DNA from: Lachnospiraceae bacterium JC7
Lineage (GTDB): Bacteria > Bacillota > Clostridia > Lachnospirales > Lachnospiraceae
DNA: 52,525 bases
Reading direction: 5' to 3'
Assembly (NCBI GenBank): GCA_000513555.1
Contig: ALYD01000019.1
Span: 1 to 52,525, forward strand
Shown here: positions 42,527-51,070 of the stretch, piece after piece
Position numbering within the stretch: the stretch's first letter is position 1
Layout of the letters: every line of letters starts with the position of its first letter
Made by a program: the position numbers and the translations under genes
The notes under the pieces: generated by a model
What the model saw: the letters and a program-made list of their open reading frames with translations, nothing else
Told to the model about the DNA's origin: nothing
The model's database searches: none

Positions 42527-43917
42527 AAAACCATTCAAAATTCAAGTATCTATTAAAAAAGTGTCGGAATTCCCTGGCATTAAAGTCAAAAAACATCCCC
42601 CGGAAGGTCCTGAAGGAACAGCTTCTTTGCATTGCAGTATCGCTTATTCTAAGTGCCCTGGTCTTCTTTTCATCCATGAGCTCCAACATCCTAACCAATG
42701 GAAATCTCATAAAACGAAGCAGCTATGGCAGTGGAAACAGAACCTTCTCTCTGGAGGTATCCGGTCTTTCCGATGGAAAAGATATACCTTTAGACATTAC
42801 CGTCAGTTCCAAACGTTACACGAAGTCTGAAGCCGATGAAGTTTTCGCTCATATAGTCGAAAACATCGAAGGCATCATAATAAATGACGATCAAAGTCTG
42901 GCCTCTGTAAGCCACGACCTAAATCTGGTCACCAGGCTAAAGGATTATGGAGTGGAACTGTCATGGGATTTCTATCCTGAAACCGATGATCCTTCAGATT
43001 ACAGAAAATACAGGCATCTCATAGAAGACGACGGAAAAGTAAAAAATGATGATATACCGGATGGTACAGTTGTAACAGGATACCTTTCACTTGTCATGAG
43101 TACCTTCATCGTACCGGAAAAGGAAATCTCTGGGGAACAGGACCACAAGGACTATATCAAAGTCAAGTATCATTCCGAACCATATAAGATCTATGTCAAT
43201 GTCATACCGAAAGATCTCAGTGAATATGAACTTCTGCTTAAATCCCTAAACGAAAAAATAAATGAGGCCAATATTTCCGGTCTTGGAAATGATGCTCTTA
43301 TTCTTCCCACAGATTTAAACGGATTAAATCTCAGCTATCACGAAGCCCAGGATAATACTTATCTGATTTTCCCATTCCTTGGCATCATAGCAGCTGCGGC
43401 TATATATCTCAGGCAGGGATCCCTGGCAAAAGAAGAAAAAAAGAAAAGGGAATCTATGCTGATGCTGGATTACTCTGATCTCGTCTCGAAGCTCATGGTA
43501 TATACCGGAGCGGGTCTCACCATAAAAAACTCATTTCTGACTATATCCGAAAATTACGACAAGCTGATACAGCGCAAGCTTCGTCCGGATCGCCCTCTAT
43601 ATTATGAATTACGTACTCTTTGTTATCAATTTCAAAGAAATGTGCCTGAATCCGAGGTATACCTCAACTTCGGAAAACGAATCAATCTAAAATCATATAC
43701 CAAACTTGTCAGTCTGATAGAACAGAACCGAAGGACCGGTACCAAAAACCTCAGAGCCATGCTGGAACTTGAAATGAATGACGCCTTCGAGCAGCGAAAG
43801 ACCACAGCAAAACGTCTGGGTGAAGAAGCCGGCACCAAGCTTCTTCTGCCTCTGTTTCTTTTACTTTCAATAGTAATGGTAATAATCATCGTTCCGGCTC
43901 TTACAGCCATTAAATAG
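42523..43917 (+). CDS. tadC: TadC-like platform protein with a large extracytoplasmic insertion
   Basis: 464 residues, longer than the usual TadC of about 300. A basic N-terminus (1-32) and membrane segment (33-52) are followed by about 230 residues of soluble, predicted outside, sequence (55-285, with GSGNRTFSLEVSGLSDGKD). Next come a second membrane segment (about 285-302), a cytoplasmic T2SSF-type domain (MLMLDYSDLVSKLMVYTGAGLTIKNSF onward) and a last membrane segment (about 443-462). The C-terminal half is typical TadC. The insertion has no family I recognise and would project from the membrane, where it might contact the pilus in the absence of an outer-membrane secretin. The start is coupled to a minicistron by an ATGA overlap. 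Confidence 0.82.
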   Translation: MKNHSKFKYLLKKCRNSLALKSKNIPRKVLKEQLLCIAVSLILSALVFFSSMSSNILTNGNLIKRSSYGSGNRTFSLEVSGLSDGKDIPLDITVSSKRYTKSEADEVFAHIVENIEGIIINDDQSLASVSHDLNLVTRLKDYGVELSWDFYPETDDPSDYRKYRHLIEDDGKVKNDDIPDGTVVTGYLSLVMSTFIVPEKEISGEQDHKDYIKVKYHSEPYKIYVNVIPKDLSEYELLLKSLNEKINEANISGLGNDALILPTDLNGLNLSYHEAQDNTYLIFPFLGIIAAAAIYLRQGSLAKEEKKKRESMLMLDYSDLVSKLMVYTGAGLTIKNSFLTISENYDKLIQRKLRPDRPLYYELRTLCYQFQRNVPESEVYLNFGKRINLKSYTKLVSLIEQNRRTGTKNLRAMLELEMNDAFEQRKTTAKRLGEEAGTKLLLPLFLLLSIVMVIIIVPALTAIK

Positions 43918-44049
43918 CTGTTCCTCTATTCATTTTTTACAGATGCTCCTTTATCCATAACCGGAGCTATAAAAAGCATTTTTATCTCAAAAAACATATT
44001 GAGATTTAAATATATTTCAAAGAGGTAGAACCTCAGAAGGAGAATTAAC

Positions 44050-44367
44050 ATGAACACAACTACAACTGCAGCCATTTTAACCATGCCGGGTTTACCATCA
44101 AGACCCGATAATGATCTTGAGAAACAGATCAGCAAGGCCTATGAAAAATGTCGTTATGGACTCTTTTATTACGGAACAAAGATAAAGAATGCCGTAAAGA
44201 ACCATATTCATTATCTTTTTCATGGTGAATCCGGCATCGGTACCATTGAGCTGGTACTCATTCTGGTAGTACTCATTGCCCTTGTCATCGTATTCAAGGG
44301 AAGGATCAATACCCTCTTAACAGATATCTTTGACCAGATAGACAGCTCTGCACAGAGTGTATATTGA
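44050..44367 (+). CDS. flp: Flp1-like type IVb pilin
   Basis: 105 residues. The hydrophobic helix IGTIELVLILVVLIALVIVF carries Glu 67 at position +5 after a predicted cleavage following Gly 62, matching the type IVb pilin rule. A mature pilin of about 43 residues results, normal for Flp. The part before cleavage is 62 residues, much longer than the usual 10-25, and includes a charged, amphipathic stretch (DNDLEKQISKAYEKCRYG). Relatives in clostridia also show some extension, but this one is long. AGAAGGAG is a strong ribosome site. The 132-base gap before it holds small hairpins (TCTCAA/TTGAGA, GAGGT/ACCTC) and may give separate control of pilin level. Confidence 0.88.
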   Translation: MNTTTTAAILTMPGLPSRPDNDLEKQISKAYEKCRYGLFYYGTKIKNAVKNHIHYLFHGESGIGTIELVLILVVLIALVIVFKGRINTLLTDIFDQIDSSAQSVY

Positions 44368-46397
44368 TGTTTCGCAGATATACCCGGGGTTCCGTTACCA
44401 TTTTTATGGCTCTGAGCTTTACCATGATCGCGGCGCTGCTTCTCACCATAGTTGAATCCTGCAGAACTGCAGGTGAACGATACTTTTGGCAGGCAGCAGC
44501 CGACGCATCAATGGAATCTCTCTTTTCCCAGTATCATCGTACTCTATGGGAAAATTACAGAATCCTGGGACTACAATACAGAACAGACGGAGATCTGATA
44601 GAAGAATTCTATGATTTCACAGAGCCTTACAGAACAGCTCATAACTTATTTCCCGGAAACCTCAAGGAGGAAAACATTCTGCTCTCAGAGCATCTTCATA
44701 TAACGGAAGACAACTGTTTTGAAGAGGAGATCCTTGAATATATGAAATATGGACTTCTAGATTCCCTCATTCACTTCGCAGGATCAGAACATAATGAATC
44801 CGAAGTTTCCGGGGAAATGCAAAGCATCTTCAAACGAACCGGTGAAACAAAAGAACTAAGAGAACTGCAAAAAAAGTATTCTCTTGATTCAAACGACCTT
44901 AAGATGGTAGAAACTGCCATATTCAATGTTGATGCCGCCGCAAAAAATGCCGCTGCCTGTCATCATGACTGCCGGTCTTCACTTGATTCCGAAAGTCCAT
45001 ACAGCTTTTACAGTCAAAAGGATAATTTTACAGATTCTCTCAATTCGATCGATTCGGCCGTACAGGAATTCAGTTCTGCAGCCGATGAGCTTGCAATAAA
45101 AGTTCAGGAGCTTCGTGATGATTTTGAACTACGGAAATCCTCCCTTTCATCGGAAGGCATCGCAGCTATAGAAGCTGAAATCTCTGAATATGAAAATTAT
45201 GTGTCAGGAAACGGATCAGTCCGGGCTGAAATTGAAGCAATGCCTTCGCAAACTGTACACCTTCGCAATGAAGCAGATCGTGTAGAAAACGATGTAATTG
45301 AATTTGAGGAATGGCTGGAAGAAGCCATGGCGTCCTGCGATGATGATGACGATGATGATTCTGATTATGACTTCTCTTATGAAATAACCGCATTCTACAA
45401 CAGTGCGGCATGGGACTGGAATAGTTTTCCACTTATAAGTTACCATGGAAATGTTTCAAAGATAAACACAACAAATAAGCAGATTCTCGACCAGATCAGC
45501 GGTTTTATGGAGGGTAATCTTCTCTCCATGGTACTTCCCCAAAATCAGTCAATGCCCTCAAAGACAAAAATAAACGTCAGTAATCCACATTTTATGGCTG
45601 ATTCCACCGCTAATCCTGTGGAAATAGCTATTCTTGGTGAATACGCATTAAAATATTTCAACTATTATCATCAGGGTGTTCCCTCAAAAGACGCCCTGCC
45701 TCCAAGCGGAAACACCGGTCTGGAAATAGAATATCTTATCGGCGGAGAAGAAAGTGATTATGAAAATCTTTCTGAATTTGTCACAAAGCTTGTGACCCTG
45801 AGGGAAGGACTGAACCTGATATACCTGTATACCGATACAGCCAAACGCAATGAAGCCAGGGCCTTCGTGACATCATTCCTGTGTGTCACTGCAAATCCCG
45901 CTCTCATTTCCGTTTTTACCTTTTTTGTATTGGGTATCTGGGCCATGGCTCAGTCAATTAAAGATGTCAAAACACTTCTTTCCAACGGAAAGGTGCCGGT
46001 TTTTCATGATTCAGAAAGCTGGTCAATGGATATAGGCGGTCTCCTGGATTTCGGAAGCAGCCGTTCCATTGAGGCAGACTCCGACTGCAAAAGAGGATTA
46101 TCATATAGGGATTATCTTAGGACCTTCCTTCTTGGACAGGGGATACTTGATCAGTCCACAATAAATAAAAGGATGCTCAGCAGGATAGAAAAGAACATAC
46201 AGTGCATAGGGAAGGATCCCGAAACCTCTTTTTCCATGGATGAATGCCTGTACGCTCTTCGAATAGATATACAGGCTGATACAAAACACGTAATGTATGA
46301 TAACGGTTTTATCCCCCTCGTATATGGTTCGGCTCCTGAAAAAAAATATTCCTTTAATCTATCGACCTACTATAAATACAAAAACGATACTCATTAA
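44367..46397 (+). CDS. DUF5702-like Tad-associated membrane protein
   Basis: 676 residues from the ATG at 44367, which shares one base with the flp stop (TGATG). The N-terminus RGSVTIFMALSFTMIAALLLTIVES is a pilin-like or TadG-like membrane helix (about 8-30). Next comes a long, mostly helical region with coiled-coil tendency (about 150-310), an acidic run of seven Asp (near residue 325), and a second hydrophobic segment (about 510-540). This layout matches proteins annotated DUF5702 in Lachnospiraceae Tad loci; they may be minor pilins or surface anchors. No enzyme motif is visible. It is the largest protein of the locus and a candidate tip or adhesion factor, by inference. Confidence 0.78.
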   Translation: MFRRYTRGSVTIFMALSFTMIAALLLTIVESCRTAGERYFWQAAADASMESLFSQYHRTLWENYRILGLQYRTDGDLIEEFYDFTEPYRTAHNLFPGNLKEENILLSEHLHITEDNCFEEEILEYMKYGLLDSLIHFAGSEHNESEVSGEMQSIFKRTGETKELRELQKKYSLDSNDLKMVETAIFNVDAAAKNAAACHHDCRSSLDSESPYSFYSQKDNFTDSLNSIDSAVQEFSSAADELAIKVQELRDDFELRKSSLSSEGIAAIEAEISEYENYVSGNGSVRAEIEAMPSQTVHLRNEADRVENDVIEFEEWLEEAMASCDDDDDDDSDYDFSYEITAFYNSAAWDWNSFPLISYHGNVSKINTTNKQILDQISGFMEGNLLSMVLPQNQSMPSKTKINVSNPHFMADSTANPVEIAILGEYALKYFNYYHQGVPSKDALPPSGNTGLEIEYLIGGEESDYENLSEFVTKLVTLREGLNLIYLYTDTAKRNEARAFVTSFLCVTANPALISVFTFFVLGIWAMAQSIKDVKTLLSNGKVPVFHDSESWSMDIGGLLDFGSSRSIEADSDCKRGLSYRDYLRTFLLGQGILDQSTINKRMLSRIEKNIQCIGKDPETSFSMDECLYALRIDIQADTKHVMYDNGFIPLVYGSAPEKKYSFNLSTYYKYKNDTH

Positions 46398-46408
46398 TTG
46401 AAAGCGAC

Positions 46409-47311
46409 ATGAAAATGAACTTCAAGAATACCTTTTCGTCCATGTTCACACACTCCAGGTACGAACACAAGCGATCAGAATACAAATCCTTATTTCTTAA
46501 ACAACTTAATATCCTGATTCATTCATCATGCCGTTCTTCATATACAGTGGAGGCTTCACTTGCTTTGACTCTTGTCATATTTGCAAGTGTGATCTTCATC
46601 ACTCCCATGTTGATCCTGAACCACCAGCGCAACGCAAGTGTCATACTTGAAGACAATGCCCGCATGGTGGCTCAGGAAAAATACATAGAATACTATAAGA
46701 CCAGAGATGGCACCATAAAGCTTGATACTGATATTCTGAACGGAATTGAAACAACTGTTTCCGCTCTTTCACTTGCTTCCCAGATCGAACAACCGGGTAT
46801 GAAGAACATAGATATGCTGAGTGATTCGGAAGTAACAGATAAAAAAATAAAATACGTCGCAAATTATGAAGCCATTTTACCATTCTCTGTTTTCGGACTT
46901 GATCATCTTTCTCAGCAGGTTGTCGCCAGCAGACGTGCATGGATCGGCGAAAAGGGAAACCGCTGGATGGAAGATAACGGAAACACAGACGATAAAAAGG
47001 ACATTACTGTCTATGTAAGTACTAAGGACAGTGACGTTTATCATACCACCATGGGCTGTACATACATCACCCATGACATCAAAGAAACCTCCGGTGCAGC
47101 TATCCGTGATCTACGAACCAAATTCGGCGGACGTTTTTCTCCCTGTGCCTCATGCAGACCAAATACCCGCCTTTCTGTGGTCTATTACACAAGCGGCGCC
47201 AGAAGTTATCACAGCACCCCTACCTGTAAAACATTATCCAGCTATATCCAGCCTATGAAAAAATCCGAAGCTGAAGCCGCAGGAAAACATGCCTGTGTAA
47301 GATGCGGCTGA
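46409..47311 (+). CDS. TadE-like pseudopilin with two C-terminal His/Cys motifs
   Basis: 300 residues. A basic N-terminus (1-44) is followed by a pilin-like helix with TVEASLALTLVIFASVIFITP (46-66), in which Glu is followed by AS as in TadE/TadF. The extracytoplasmic domain runs to about 195. The last 100 residues hold two copies of a motif: Tyr-His...Cys...Cys-x2-Cys at Y211, H212, C217, C246, C249, and again at Y267, H268, C273, C296, C299. Similar YHxxxC...CxxC units occur at the ends of many bacterial surface proteins and look like small metal-binding or disulfide-bonded modules. Tandem copies on a pseudopilin are unusual. The gene starts 11 bases after the DUF5702-like stop. Confidence 0.8.
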   Translation: MKMNFKNTFSSMFTHSRYEHKRSEYKSLFLKQLNILIHSSCRSSYTVEASLALTLVIFASVIFITPMLILNHQRNASVILEDNARMVAQEKYIEYYKTRDGTIKLDTDILNGIETTVSALSLASQIEQPGMKNIDMLSDSEVTDKKIKYVANYEAILPFSVFGLDHLSQQVVASRRAWIGEKGNRWMEDNGNTDDKKDITVYVSTKDSDVYHTTMGCTYITHDIKETSGAAIRDLRTKFGGRFSPCASCRPNTRLSVVYYTSGARSYHSTPTCKTLSSYIQPMKKSEAEAAGKHACVRCG

Positions 47312-47334
47312 TATCACAAAGGAACACAGATCAA

Positions 47335-47835
47335 ATGTATATTTCTTTTTCCATAACTTATTTTTATCTACTGATATTTCTATCATATTTTTTTCTTTCC
47401 AGTATATATGACATAAAAACCAGGAAAGTGCCTTGTATCCTGCATCTCATATTCATTCTATTGGGGTTTCCGGTTTTCATATATTTCAACTTACAAACTA
47501 AAGCCGGTTTTACTCCCGAATCGATTCTTAGTCCACTTATACGCTTCATTCCCGGAATAATACTTTCTCTCATAAGCATTGCCTCCAAAGGAGGTCTGGG
47601 AATAGGTGATGCCGTATTCATAACCGTATCCGCTTTTTTCATTCCGGTGAACTATATACTGCTTCTTGTTATCAGCGGTTTTATTACTGCCTCTATGGCT
47701 GGTATCTTCATTCTTGTTTACGGAAAGTTAACAGGTAAGCATCTTTACACAGTTTCTCTGCCATTTATCCCTTTTATGCTGCCGGGTCTTTATTTTATTC
47801 TCAGAGATATGGAATACACCGGAGGTTTGATATGA
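47335..47835 (+). CDS. Second A24-family prepilin peptidase
   Basis: 166 residues from the ATG at 47335, with AAAGGA about 11 bases ahead; the in-frame ATG at 47302 overlaps the preceding gene and has no ribosome site. It is polytopic with both catalytic aspartates: SIYDIKTRKVP (about 25) and the signature GIGDAVF (about 90). It is compact, without the insertion seen in the first peptidase at 38808. One may serve the Flp pilin and the other the pseudopilins, or one may have lost function; this cannot be told from sequence. It overlaps the next gene by four bases (ATGA). Confidence 0.87.
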   Translation: MYISFSITYFYLLIFLSYFFLSSIYDIKTRKVPCILHLIFILLGFPVFIYFNLQTKAGFTPESILSPLIRFIPGIILSLISIASKGGLGIGDAVFITVSAFFIPVNYILLLVISGFITASMAGIFILVYGKLTGKHLYTVSLPFIPFMLPGLYFILRDMEYTGGLI

Positions 47836-48056
47836 ATACCCTGGAAGCCACATATATTTTCAGCATTTCTCTTCTGGTCATCGCAACTCTCATTAACGGC
47901 GCTATACATCTTCAATCCAGGATCAATGCTTACACAAGATCTGCATTGGAATCAGAGATCGACAGTCATGAGGCAGATGGCGAAAAAATATTTAAACCAG
48001 AGAATTTCATCCGGGAAGTCAGCATATTTGAACAGGATGTGGATCCGGCAGAATAA
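47832..48056 (+). CDS. Small pseudopilin-like membrane protein
   Basis: 74 residues. It opens directly with MNTLEATYIFSISLLVIATLI, so the Glu sits at position 5 as in a processed pilin but without any leader. One membrane helix (about 5-28) is followed by a charged tail. It resembles a TadE/TadF-type minor pilin in miniature. GGAGG lies six bases ahead and it overlaps the prepilin peptidase gene by ATGA. Since it has no leader it would not need cleavage; it may be a stub or a true small subunit. Confidence 0.6.
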   Translation: MNTLEATYIFSISLLVIATLINGAIHLQSRINAYTRSALESEIDSHEADGEKIFKPENFIREVSIFEQDVDPAE

Positions 48057-48070
48057 GGAGGACAATGATC

Positions 48071-49321
48071 ATGGAATTAAACATAAGCTACGAACATTCA
48101 CTAAGACACAGCTATATGCATATAAAAAATATAACTGTACCGGCCGGTACTTATGAGTCAAGGCTCTTAAAGGAAACCTGTATTCCGGGTTCCTTAAAAA
48201 TGAATCACAATGCAGCAACTGAAGAAAACAACCTCTGCTACGTGATTTCAGGACTTGAATCAATGGAAAAATATCTCGAATCGCACCCATTGACCCACAA
48301 CGCTATCTCTTCCTTTATGGAATGTCTGAACAGGCTGCTCTCCTCTTTAGAGGAATATATGGTTTCGGAAAATTCTGTTTTCCTCAGTCCGTCATCAGTT
48401 TTTTTCAGTCAGGATAACGATGAATGGCTCTTCACCCTCATACCGTCCTTCGAAAATTTATTCTGTAATAATCTGTCGGATCTCCTTTCTTATATGCTTA
48501 AACATATAGATTATAATGATGACAGAGCTGTCATTATGGCGTATTCATTATTTCAGGAAAGCGCTAAAGAGTTCTATCAGTTGCCTGATCTTCTGCGAAT
48601 AGTAAGAACAAATATGGCCAAAGAACAGTCGGCTGAAAAAAAATCTCCTTTGTCAGTAACGACATCAGATTCAAATCATCAGCAGGAGACCAGAACTCCT
48701 GTTTCTGATGATGGAATCTTCAGACCTATAGATGCAGGCATAGTTCTCAGATATAAATCCGAAAACGGAAACTATTCTGTATCTGAAACTGCATCCCGGA
48801 ATTCTGTATCTTTAAACAAGGGGAACTCTGCATATGATGATCAGGCTTCTGTCTGCGGATCATTTCCTCCTATGGATAATCCCGTAATACCCTCTTCGTC
48901 CAGATCTTCTGCTGAAGCCTGTGATATAGGATTCAGCTCTGATTACGGAAAAGATGATTATCCTGACGAAGACCTTATACCCGGTGTGGAAATACAGGAT
49001 CTTTCAGAAGAACATCCCAAATTATTTGGACTTTTCTCATTTCCCCGAAAAAACAGGAAACCCGGAAATGTATCGGAAGAATCTATGATAAGGCAGCAGA
49101 CTATAGAAGAATCCATTAGTGAAAAGAATAAACAGAGCTCCTTCAAAGGAAAACTTATTTTCACCGTTCTTTTAATGATCCTTATCCCCTCTCTTGTCTG
49201 GTTCCTAAAAGGCGGACTTATATTCAAAAAAGCTTTTCCTTTGATTCTGGCTTTAGAAATCGGTCTTTGTATGATGATCGCTCTTGATCTGATAATGAAT
49301 AAGCTTCCTGAAGACGCATGA
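48071..49321 (+). CDS. DUF6382-like protein with C-terminal membrane segments and no FHA domain
   Basis: 416 residues from the ATG at 48071, nine bases after GGAGG; an ATG at 48065 is too close to it. Residues 1-175 match what I know as DUF6382 (YEHSLRHSYMHIKNI, FENLFCNNLSDLLSYMLKHIDYNDDRAV). That domain often precedes a forkhead-associated (FHA) phosphothreonine-binding domain in Lachnospiraceae. Here a Ser/Asp-rich linker (about 180-340) leads to two membrane helices (about 352-372 and 380-403) and the protein ends seven residues later. No FHA domain follows in any frame before the terminator. Being last in the Tad operon, it may be a regulator or scaffold. Confidence 0.72.
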   Translation: MELNISYEHSLRHSYMHIKNITVPAGTYESRLLKETCIPGSLKMNHNAATEENNLCYVISGLESMEKYLESHPLTHNAISSFMECLNRLLSSLEEYMVSENSVFLSPSSVFFSQDNDEWLFTLIPSFENLFCNNLSDLLSYMLKHIDYNDDRAVIMAYSLFQESAKEFYQLPDLLRIVRTNMAKEQSAEKKSPLSVTTSDSNHQQETRTPVSDDGIFRPIDAGIVLRYKSENGNYSVSETASRNSVSLNKGNSAYDDQASVCGSFPPMDNPVIPSSSRSSAEACDIGFSSDYGKDDYPDEDLIPGVEIQDLSEEHPKLFGLFSFPRKNRKPGNVSEESMIRQQTIEESISEKNKQSSFKGKLIFTVLLMILIPSLVWFLKGGLIFKKAFPLILALEIGLCMMIALDLIMNKLPEDA

Positions 49322-49358
49322 TTGAATAAAACGTACACTGAACTATTATCGCAAAAAA

Positions 49359-49394
49359 AGTCTCCCAAGGCAGAATATCTAACCTTGGGAGACT
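49359..49394. terminator. Bidirectional terminator between the Tad operon and 49413 gene
   Basis: A 12-bp perfect stem AGTCTCCCAAGG/CCTTGGGAGACT with loop of 12. Seven A on the left give a good T-run for the minus strand; the right side (GCTCTTTATATT) is a weaker run for the plus strand. Confidence 0.87.
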
Positions 49395-49412
49395 GCTCTT
49401 TATATTATACGT

Positions 49413-49979
49413 TTATACTTCCTTCTCGTATGTAAAGGAAATGATACCGAGGTGTGACTCGATGGCAAAATTACCTGGGAGATAATCTCCAAGCTTGGTA
49501 CGGAACTCTGTGCTGAGAGCCTTTGTTGAATATACTGTACCTGATACTGCAGAAATCATATCACAATAGTCAAGCTTATCAGGAAGGATATAATAAAGCT
49601 TATCAGTATCTGAGTAATCTACTCTTGTACGCTTTGAATTAAATCCTGCACTTCCATATCCATCTACAGAAATAAATGGAGTGAATACGATACTTCTCTC
49701 AGCAGGCTTGTTATCAAGAGCATAAACGCTGAAGAACTGCTCCTCAGCCTCACCCATGCTTCCGGCGAACTGTGCACGGATCCACTTAGTCTCTCCTATG
49801 ATCTCACGATTCATAAACTGCTCCTGAGTTACGTTAGGAGTTGAAGTATCCTTCATATCCTTGATCCACTCATTTCGGATATACTTCATATTTTTAATAA
49901 GATAGTTCTGATATATAACAGGAAACTCTTCTTTACTGATTACAAGAGCGACTCTTTCCTCGCTATACCATCTCTTCAT
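49413..49979 (-). CDS. Conserved-looking protein of unknown function
   Basis: 188 residues, soluble, with no signal or membrane segment. Aromatic-rich sequence with YSEERVALVISKEEFPVIYQNYL at the start and DSDVY-free, evenly charged composition; near the end SHLGIISFTYEKEV. I recognise no family or catalytic motif. GAGGTG lies seven bases before the ATG. The codon usage is as in strongly expressed genes of this window (mostly GAG, AAG, AAC, TAC), which hints that it is made in quantity. It is a single-gene unit with its own terminator and a promoter region containing direct repeats. Confidence 0.75.
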   Translation of the reverse strand: MKRWYSEERVALVISKEEFPVIYQNYLIKNMKYIRNEWIKDMKDTSTPNVTQEQFMNREIIGETKWIRAQFAGSMGEAEEQFFSVYALDNKPAERSIVFTPFISVDGYGSAGFNSKRTRVDYSDTDKLYYILPDKLDYCDMISAVSGTVYSTKALSTEFRTKLGDYLPGNFAIESHLGIISFTYEKEV

Positions 49980-50114
49980 ATATTCACCTCACAAAATAAA
50001 AACTATCAGTGCTTACAAAAGCTTCGGTCTTAAGCCTTTTTATTTTAAATATAAAAAAGTATTTTGAAAAGCACTTTGCATCAATTAATCATAGTATAAC
50101 ACATTATAATACTG

Positions 50115-50147
50115 ATTAACGATAATAAATATGTACTAATTAACGAT
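50115..50147. repeat. Direct repeats ATTAACGAT, 24 bases apart, in the promoter region of the 49413 gene
   Basis: Two exact 9-base copies at 50115-50123 and 50139-50147 lie about 140-170 bases upstream of the gene. Minus-strand -10-like hexamers TATAAT (50103-50108) and TATACT (50093-50098) follow; the first repeat would occupy the -35 of the latter. They are possible activator sites. The rest of the 275-base gap is AT-rich with only a weak hairpin near 50017-50041. Confidence 0.4.
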
Positions 50148-50185
50148 TATAGGATATTTTTTCTTATAATAATCATATTCTACAC

Positions 50186-50227
50186 ATGATAAAATCGCTG
50201 TCAGATCAATGACAGCGATTTTATCAT
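50186..50227. terminator. Long palindromic terminator after the kinase gene
   Basis: An 18-bp perfect stem (ATGATAAAATCGCTGTCA and complement) with loop GATCAA. The TTTTATCAT part of the 3' arm serves as the T-rich tail. It lies 28 bases after the stop of the minus-strand kinase gene. Confidence 0.85.
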
Positions 50228-50254
50228 ATCTTTTTTTTAATTGTCAAACCAATA

Positions 50255-51004
50255 TCACATAAGATCTGCAACATTGAGCCACTTTTCAAGTATCTCTTTT
50301 TCCTCAGGTCTGTTCTTTGTAAGGTTAGCAGCAGCTATGATAGGCAGCCACTTATGAACATAACTCTTATCTGTGTTGGTCTTTGAACAGAAATCCGCAT
50401 AATACTTATCGGCTGCTTTCTGATCGTACAGATACAATGTTGTATATGTTCTTGCCACATCTGCACTTGCATTACCCTGTGCCGCATGTACCCAGTCAAT
50501 TAGGTACATAGTTCCATCTTCCTTAACTATAATGTTGGAAGGTCTGAAATCACCATGTACCAGTTTAAAATGCTTAGGCATGGACTCGAGTCTTGTGAGA
50601 AGCTCATATCTTGTGCTGGAATCAATGGTATTCAGACCATTGATCTGATATGTAAGCTTATCTTTGAGCTTTTGCAGTAATGGTGCCTTCTTTGTGAATA
50701 CCAGCATCTGAAGATCCACCATCTTTCCTATATACTCATCCAGTTTATCCGGATTTTCATCCATGAGCTGCTTCAGAGTCTTTCCTTCCACATACTCTTT
50801 TTCAATCACCCACTGTCCGTTTTCAGCAAAAATCCCTAAAATTTTCGGAACATTTATGCCATCAATATTTTCCACTCTGGTATTAATAAACGCCTCATGG
50901 AATACCTCAGACTTATCAAAATCCTTTGAAAAAATTTTCAAAATCTTATTACCATCACGATATACGCTTTTGGACGGGCTTTGTGACAATAATTCTCTAG
51001 CCAT
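50255..51004 (-). CDS. Aminoglycoside-phosphotransferase-fold small-molecule kinase
   Basis: 249 residues of the APH/choline-kinase-like fold. Catalytic loop VHGDFRPSNIIV (Asp about 151, Asn about 156) and metal-binding LIDWVHA (Asp about 169) are intact, and WVIEKEYVEGKTL is the hinge region. The N-terminal lobe has KILKIFS as the likely ATP lysine strand. The family includes antibiotic kinases but also many metabolic kinases for sugars, amino sugars and choline; nothing here indicates resistance. AAAGGAG is the ribosome site. It stands alone between two terminators, downstream of glgB, so a role with sugars is only a guess. Confidence 0.87.
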   Translation of the reverse strand: MARELLSQSPSKSVYRDGNKILKIFSKDFDKSEVFHEAFINTRVENIDGINVPKILGIFAENGQWVIEKEYVEGKTLKQLMDENPDKLDEYIGKMVDLQMLVFTKKAPLLQKLKDKLTYQINGLNTIDSSTRYELLTRLESMPKHFKLVHGDFRPSNIIVKEDGTMYLIDWVHAAQGNASADVARTYTTLYLYDQKAADKYYADFCSKTNTDKSYVHKWLPIIAAANLTKNRPEEKEILEKWLNVADLM

Positions 51005-51070
51005 ATTCTATCTCCTTTACTTGGTAAACACCCTTCTTACTTATAAAACAATTTTACTACAGGTAAAAAT

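Noticed and set aside
50255..51004. Antibiotic-resistance aminoglycoside kinase
   Set aside because: Only the general fold and catalytic motifs are shared. The context is metabolic and there is no mobile element, so a resistance call is not supported.
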